A DNA stretch of 7,482 nucleotides from Gammaproteobacteria bacterium. GTDB lineage: Bacteria > Pseudomonadota > Gammaproteobacteria > Pseudomonadales > Oleiphilaceae. How positions within the stretch are numbered: the first letter of the stretch is position 1; each line of letters opens with the position of its first letter. A program made the position numbers and the translations under genes. Below the pieces are notes generated by a model. That model made no database searches. It saw nothing but the letters and a program-made list of their open reading frames with translations, and was not told the DNA's origin. The stretch covers positions 1-7,482 of the forward strand of contig JAJUGC010000094.1 of the NCBI GenBank assembly GCA_029268325.1, given 5' to 3'. Positions 4,962-7,482 of this stretch are shown piece by piece.

Positions 4962-6236
4962 CTATTTGCTTTCCGCCTCATACACCAGCCGGCCATCCAC
5001 CAGGGTGTAACGAACCTGGCCGGTCAACGACTGGTTCAGGAAGGGCGTATTCTTACAGGCCGACAGCAGAGTCTTCTCGGTCAATACCCACTGGCATTCC
5101 GGATCGATGACACTAATGTCCGCCGGTCGGCCCGGCTCCAGGGTTCCCAGCTCCAGGCCCATCACCCGGGCGGGCCCTACCGTCAATGCCTCGATGGCAC
5201 GCTGCAGCTCCAGCACGCCCTCTTCCACCAGTTGCAGGGTCAAGGGCAACAAGGTTTCCAGTCCAATCATGCCCGGCACGGTTTCCGCAAAAGGAGCCTG
5301 TTTGTCCGCCAGCTCCAAGGGCTGATGTTGAGAGCAGATCGCCTGGATAACCCCATCCCTCACCCCCTGGCGCAAGGCATCCCGGTCCCGTTCTGTCCGC
5401 AAGGGCGGGTGGAGGTGGTAGCTGCTGTCAAAACTGTCCAGCACACTGTCGGTCAACAGCAGCTGATGAATGGCCACATCCGCCGTAACCGGCAGCCCCC
5501 GTTGCTGGGCCTGGGCAATCAGCTCCACGGAGCGGGCTGTGGAAATTTGGAAGAAGTGGGCGCGCACGCCGGTGTCTTCCGCAAGCAGCAAAGCCTCGGC
5601 GACCGCCAGGGTTTCGGCGACTGCCGGGATACCGTTTAACCCCAGCCGGGTGCCGGTGAACCCCTCGTTGACACAGCCATCTACGGCCAAGGAGTAATCT
5701 TCCGGACAAAACCCCACGGTGAGGTCCTGGGTGCGGGCGTATTCCAGGCAGCGGCGCAGAATGCGGTTATTGCCCAGGGGCCGACGCATGTTGGTGACCA
5801 TCTGGCAGCCGGCGGCCTTCAGGCCAAACATCTCACTAAGCTGCTCTCCCTGCAGGCCCTGGGTCAGTGCCCCCACCGGAAAGACACGCGCCAAGTGGAG
5901 ATCCCGGGCCTGCTCCCGCAGCAAACTGGTGACTGCCGCCGTGTCGTTAATGGGACTGCCATCCGGTGGACAGCAGACACTGGTGATCCCGCCTTTAACC
6001 GCCGCTTTCAGTTCCGTGGCCATCCGGGCATTGAGCTTGGAGCGCAGGGCGACACAAAGATCAACAAAGCCTGGGGTGACCAAGCATCCCTGTGCCTGGA
6101 TGGTCCGGTCCGCCACGAATCCGGCAGGACGTTCCCCCAGAGCCAGGATCCGTCCGTCCTCAACGTATAGATCGGTTTCCCGATCCAGCCCCTGGGACGG
6201 ATCGATCAGGCGCCCACCAATAATTTCCAGCTTCAT
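4962..6236 (-). CDS. pyrC': Non-catalytic dihydroorotase-like subunit of aspartate transcarbamoylase (PyrC')
   Basis: A 424-residue amidohydrolase-fold protein related to type I dihydroorotase. The fold markers are present: PGFVDL (55-60), GGITSV (82-87), a C-terminal GTLEPGRPADISVIDP (364-379) and LVDGRLVY (412-419). The metal site is gone: the His-x-His of active enzymes is Cys61-Val-Ala63; the zinc-ligand histidines of the HAED and HISTA-type motifs are Cys177 (GFCPED) and Gln230 (FFQISTA); and the catalytic Asp of the TDHAPH-type motif is replaced in CSQHQP (301-306). Such PyrC' proteins (also called PyrX) of Pseudomonas and relatives do not hydrolyse dihydroorotate but hold PyrB in a large dodecameric ATCase. 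The start overlaps the pyrB stop by 4 bp (ATGA), with AGGAGG inside the pyrB end, so the two are translationally coupled at matched levels. A true PyrC must be encoded elsewhere. Confidence 0.93.
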   Translation of the reverse strand: MKLEIIGGRLIDPSQGLDRETDLYVEDGRILALGERPAGFVADRTIQAQGCLVTPGFVDLCVALRSKLNARMATELKAAVKGGITSVCCPPDGSPINDTAAVTSLLREQARDLHLARVFPVGALTQGLQGEQLSEMFGLKAAGCQMVTNMRRPLGNNRILRRCLEYARTQDLTVGFCPEDYSLAVDGCVNEGFTGTRLGLNGIPAVAETLAVAEALLLAEDTGVRAHFFQISTARSVELIAQAQQRGLPVTADVAIHQLLLTDSVLDSFDSSYHLHPPLRTERDRDALRQGVRDGVIQAICSQHQPLELADKQAPFAETVPGMIGLETLLPLTLQLVEEGVLELQRAIEALTVGPARVMGLELGTLEPGRPADISVIDPECQWVLTEKTLLSACKNTPFLNQSLTGQVRYTLVDGRLVYEAESK

Positions 6237-7255
6237 GGACGCACCTCCTGGGAGGCTGCCATTTCCGCCATTTGCCCGCTCATGGCCATCGACATAACCG
6301 CCATTCGCACGGCAATGCCGTTGGTCACCTGGTTCAAAATCACCGACTGGGGACTGTCCGCCACCTCGGAATCAATTTCCACACCGCGGTTGATCGGCCC
6401 CGGGTGCATCACGATGGCATCCGGCTTGGCCCAGCGTAACTTTTCCGCCGACAGCCCATAGAGGCGATAGAATTCGGCTTCACTGGGCAACAGGGCCGAT
6501 TCCATCCGCTCCTTTTGCAGTCTCAGGGTCATGACCACATCCACATCCTTCAACCCTTGCTTCAGGTCCCGATAGACCTTCACCCCCAAGCGCTCCACTT
6601 CTGCCGGCAGCAGCGTATTGGGCGCGATGACCCGGACTTCCGGCGTGCCCAGTGCCCGCAGCGCCTGGATTTGGGAGCGGGCCACCCGGGAATGGAGAAT
6701 ATCGCCAATAATGGCCACGGTCAGATTCTCAAAGCTGCCCTTGTGCTGGCGAATCGTCAGCATGTCCAGCATGGCCTGAGTGGGATGGGCGTGGCGCCCG
6801 TCACCGGCATTGATAACCGCCACGTTGGGGGTGACTGACTGGGCAATGAAATGGGGCGCCCCGCTTTGGGCATGGCGCACCACGAACATATCGCTGGCCA
6901 TGGCCTCCATGTTGCGCAGCATGTCCAACAGGGATTCGCCCTTGCTGGTAGACGAGGTTCGGATGTCCATGTTCAGCACATCCGCCGACAGCCGCTTGGC
7001 GGCCAGCTCAAAGGTCGAGCGGGTGCGGGTGCTGGGTTCGAAGAACAGGTTGACTACCGTTTTGCCCCGCAACAGCGGGACTTTCTTGATGGAGCGCGCA
7101 CCGACTTCGATGAAGGAGTCGGCGGTATCCAGAATTTCGGTCAGTAACTCCCGGCTCAGCCCTTCAATACTCAGAAAGTGGCGCAGTTGACCAAAACGAT
7201 TCAGCTGCAGGCACTGGGGTGCGGACGCAGCATGCTCGGGGGCAGAAGAAGACAT
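6233..7255 (-). CDS. pyrB: Aspartate carbamoyltransferase catalytic subunit
   Basis: A 340-residue enzyme making N-carbamoyl-L-aspartate from carbamoyl phosphate and aspartate, the committed step of pyrimidine synthesis in the cytoplasm. Visible signatures: the carbamoyl-phosphate site FFEPSTRTR (71-79), the loop STSKGES (102-108) with the active-site Lys105, VVRH (125-128), GDGRHAHPTQ (151-160), HSRVARS (188-194), the aspartate-binding LRLQ (244-247) and HPGPINRGVE (284-293). All key residues are intact. About 20-25 residues precede the point where short ATCases begin; in Pseudomonas-type class A enzymes this extension carries the nucleotide effector site, so feedback control by UTP or ATP may apply (inference). 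The start lies 6 nt after the pyrR stop with no strong ribosome binding site, which suggests coupling to pyrR translation; the end overlaps pyrC'. Confidence 0.97.
   Translation of the reverse strand: MSSSAPEHAASAPQCLQLNRFGQLRHFLSIEGLSRELLTEILDTADSFIEVGARSIKKVPLLRGKTVVNLFFEPSTRTRSTFELAAKRLSADVLNMDIRTSSTSKGESLLDMLRNMEAMASDMFVVRHAQSGAPHFIAQSVTPNVAVINAGDGRHAHPTQAMLDMLTIRQHKGSFENLTVAIIGDILHSRVARSQIQALRALGTPEVRVIAPNTLLPAEVERLGVKVYRDLKQGLKDVDVVMTLRLQKERMESALLPSEAEFYRLYGLSAEKLRWAKPDAIVMHPGPINRGVEIDSEVADSPQSVILNQVTNGIAVRMAVMSMAMSGQMAEMAASQEVRP
6244..6249 (-). promoter_or_regulatory. Ribosome binding site of pyrC' within the end of pyrB
   Basis: AGGAGG on the minus strand, 7 nt before the pyrC' ATG at 6236 and inside the last codons of pyrB. 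With the ATGA overlap it should tie PyrC' output to PyrB, as expected for subunits used in a fixed ratio. Confidence 0.75.
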
Positions 7256-7261
7256 AAGATA

Positions 7262-7482
7262 CTAGGGTCCCGAAGTGGTGGCATTCTTCTGGCGTAGTTC
7301 CAGCCTCAGATCGTCTGGTCCACGCAGTTTGACCTGCTGATCAGGCTCCAACTGTATCCGCCGTCCGACCACATCGGGCTGGATCGGCAACTCTCGGGCG
7401 CCTACATCGACCAGCGCGGCGAGTATGATACTGGCCGGCCGGCCATAATCAAAGAGCTCGTTCATGGCGGCCCGGATCGTGC
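7262..7482 (-). CDS. pyrR: PyrR bifunctional regulator/uracil phosphoribosyltransferase, C-terminal 72 residues only
   Basis: The frame enters from the right edge and ends with TAG at 7264-7262. The visible part begins TIRAAMNELFDYGRPASI and continues LVDVGARELPIQPDVVGRR, which matches the segment just after the PRPP-binding loop of PyrR (the usual ...DDVLYTGRT-IRAAMNELFD...) and the conserved DRGHRELPI-type strand. The Met at 7465 is internal, not a start. The last residues (KNATTSGP) form a short tail unlike the acidic end of many PyrR proteins. In Gram-positives PyrR binds pyr mRNA; in Pseudomonas-like bacteria the homologue lies before pyrB and is linked to pyrimidine control. The gene is first in the visible pyrR-pyrB-pyrC' operon; its promoter and any attenuator lie outside the window. 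Confidence 0.9.
   Translation of the reverse strand, partial: TIRAAMNELFDYGRPASIILAALVDVGARELPIQPDVVGRRIQLEPDQQVKLRGPDDLRLELRQKNATTSGP

Noticed and set aside
7262..7465. A complete 67-residue protein starting at the Met at 7465.
   Set aside because: The frame stays open to the window edge and the upstream codons read TIRAA, the conserved PyrR sequence, so this Met is internal.
1..7482. Possible frameshift or pseudogene in the permease because no closed reading frame covers it.
   Set aside because: Codon-by-codon reading from 1972 to the left edge is uninterrupted; it lacks a stop only because the gene continues outside the window.

Overview
The window looks like chromosome of a free-living, probably marine or aquatic, gammaproteobacterium (Marinobacter, Hahella, Pseudomonas-type or Cellvibrionales-like; I cannot fix the genus). 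The reasons are the pyrR-pyrB-pyrC' order with a catalytically dead dihydroorotase-like subunit, an HU protein of the Pseudomonas-like type starting MRKPELAAAIA, and a TRAP-type transporter cluster with an AdeT1_2-family solute-binding protein. There are no insertion sequences, phage genes, CRISPR arrays, tRNAs or rRNAs.

Layout. Positions 4191 down to 1 (minus strand) form a three-gene transport cluster: an outer-membrane-type lipoprotein resembling the TatT component of TRAP transporters, a periplasmic solute-binding protein of the AdeT1_2 family, and a large TRAP permease in which a DctQ-like 4-TM region is fused to a DctM domain (it runs off the left edge). Positions 4192-4616 are a 425-bp divergent intergenic region holding a good sigma-70 promoter, a potentially structured leader for the HU gene, and an operator-like inverted repeat near the transporter operon. 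Positions 4617-4889 (plus strand) encode the HU protein. A strong two-way terminator at 4898-4946 separates it from the convergent pyrimidine operon, which is read from the right edge: pyrR (C-terminal part only), pyrB and pyrC' (minus strand, tightly packed and translationally coupled).

How the genes work together. PyrB (aspartate transcarbamoylase) and PyrC' (non-catalytic partner with all metal ligands lost) should form the large class A ATCase of the Pseudomonas type, and PyrR is the associated pyrimidine regulator or uracil phosphoribosyltransferase homologue. The lipoprotein, solute-binding protein and QM permease most likely form one ion-driven importer for an unknown organic substrate. 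This is the least described part of the window, notably because of a roughly 110-residue helical, cysteine-containing insert between the first and second membrane helices of the permease. The RND aminoglycoside-efflux name often given to AdeT-like proteins does not fit this context.
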